Positions 5,563 to 5,599 of a DNA stretch of 5,599 bases are shown piece by piece. The notes under the pieces were generated by a model. It worked only from the letters and a program-made list of their open reading frames with translations. It was not told the origin of the DNA and made no database searches. Source of the DNA: Natronohydrobacter sp. GTDB taxonomy: Bacteria > Pseudomonadota > Alphaproteobacteria > Rhodobacterales > Rhodobacteraceae. Position 1 is the stretch's first letter, and each line of letters starts with the position of its first letter. The position numbers were made by a program, and so were the translations under genes. The stretch lies in the NCBI GenBank assembly GCA_007117255.1, contig SKGU01000059.1:1-5599 (forward strand), read 5' to 3'.

Positions 5563-5599
5563 AAGCGGTCTTGCAATCAAGCCTATGGACCAGTTCGAG
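5552..5599 (+). CDS. atpB: F0F1 ATP synthase subunit a, N-terminal fragment (3' end outside window)
   Basis: The last 48 bases encode 16 residues, VAGESGLAIKPMDQFE, with the GTG read as Met. The P-MDQFE block resembles the start of alphaproteobacterial subunit a, the membrane subunit whose half-channels carry protons to the c-ring. The GTG start overlaps the atpI stop (TGA 5560-5562) by 11 nt in a different frame, indicating translational coupling. The order atpI then atpB is that of the split F0 operon of alphaproteobacteria, so atpE and atpF genes would be expected beyond the window. The fragment is too short for domain-level proof; the context carries much of the call. Confidence 0.8.
   Translation, partial: MAGESGLAIKPMDQFE

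Noticed and set aside
5122..5580. 152-residue open frame on the - strand opposite atpI
   Set aside because: It is antisense to a convincing two-helix AtpI and runs across the candidate atp promoter and the atpB start; no motif supports it.

Overview
The window looks like a chromosomal segment of an alphaproteobacterium, most likely Rhodobacterales (Roseobacter/Paracoccaceae type). This is inferred from the GC-rich coding style, a fused-type TRAP permease, the sequence style of the proteins, and an F0 ATP synthase operon that begins with atpI directly before atpB. No rRNA, tRNA, mobile element, CRISPR array or phage gene is visible. Coding density is high. The only non-coding stretches are 533-651, 3853-3917 and 4994-5211, all shorter than 300 bases.

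Layout: (1) 2-532, the C-terminal end of a TRAP transporter fused permease, cut by the window edge. (2) 652-4640, four genes on the + strand: a circularly permuted type 2 ATP-grasp protein, an alpha-E (DUF403) protein, a transglutaminase-like cysteine enzyme, and Anbu, a bacterial proteasome/HslV-like protease. The first three are tightly packed (1-nt gap, then a 4-nt ATGA overlap); anbu follows after 65 nt. (3) 4643-4993, an ArsR-type repressor gene on the - strand, convergent with anbu with only 2 nt between the stop codons. (4) 4994-5211, a divergent control region with a plausible atp promoter and several small inverted repeats. (5) 5212-5599, atpI and the first 16 codons of atpB, overlapping by 11 nt.

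The notable system is the four-gene set. The association of a circularly permuted ATP-grasp, alpha-E protein, transglutaminase-like protein and Anbu is known from comparative genomics and has been proposed to make and process a peptide or amide modification, but its substrate and product are, to my knowledge, not established. All four proteins here look intact: the ATP-grasp has its signature blocks, the transglutaminase has a Cys169-His207-Asp223 triad, and Anbu has a Thr immediately after the initiator Met plus the expected Asp and Lys. A working model is ATP-driven amide ligation by the ATP-grasp, help or scaffolding by alpha-E, acyl transfer or cleavage by the transglutaminase fold, and proteolysis by Anbu.

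The TRAP, arsR and atp genes appear to be unrelated neighbours. The arsR-atpI intergenic region is nevertheless worth examining for shared control.
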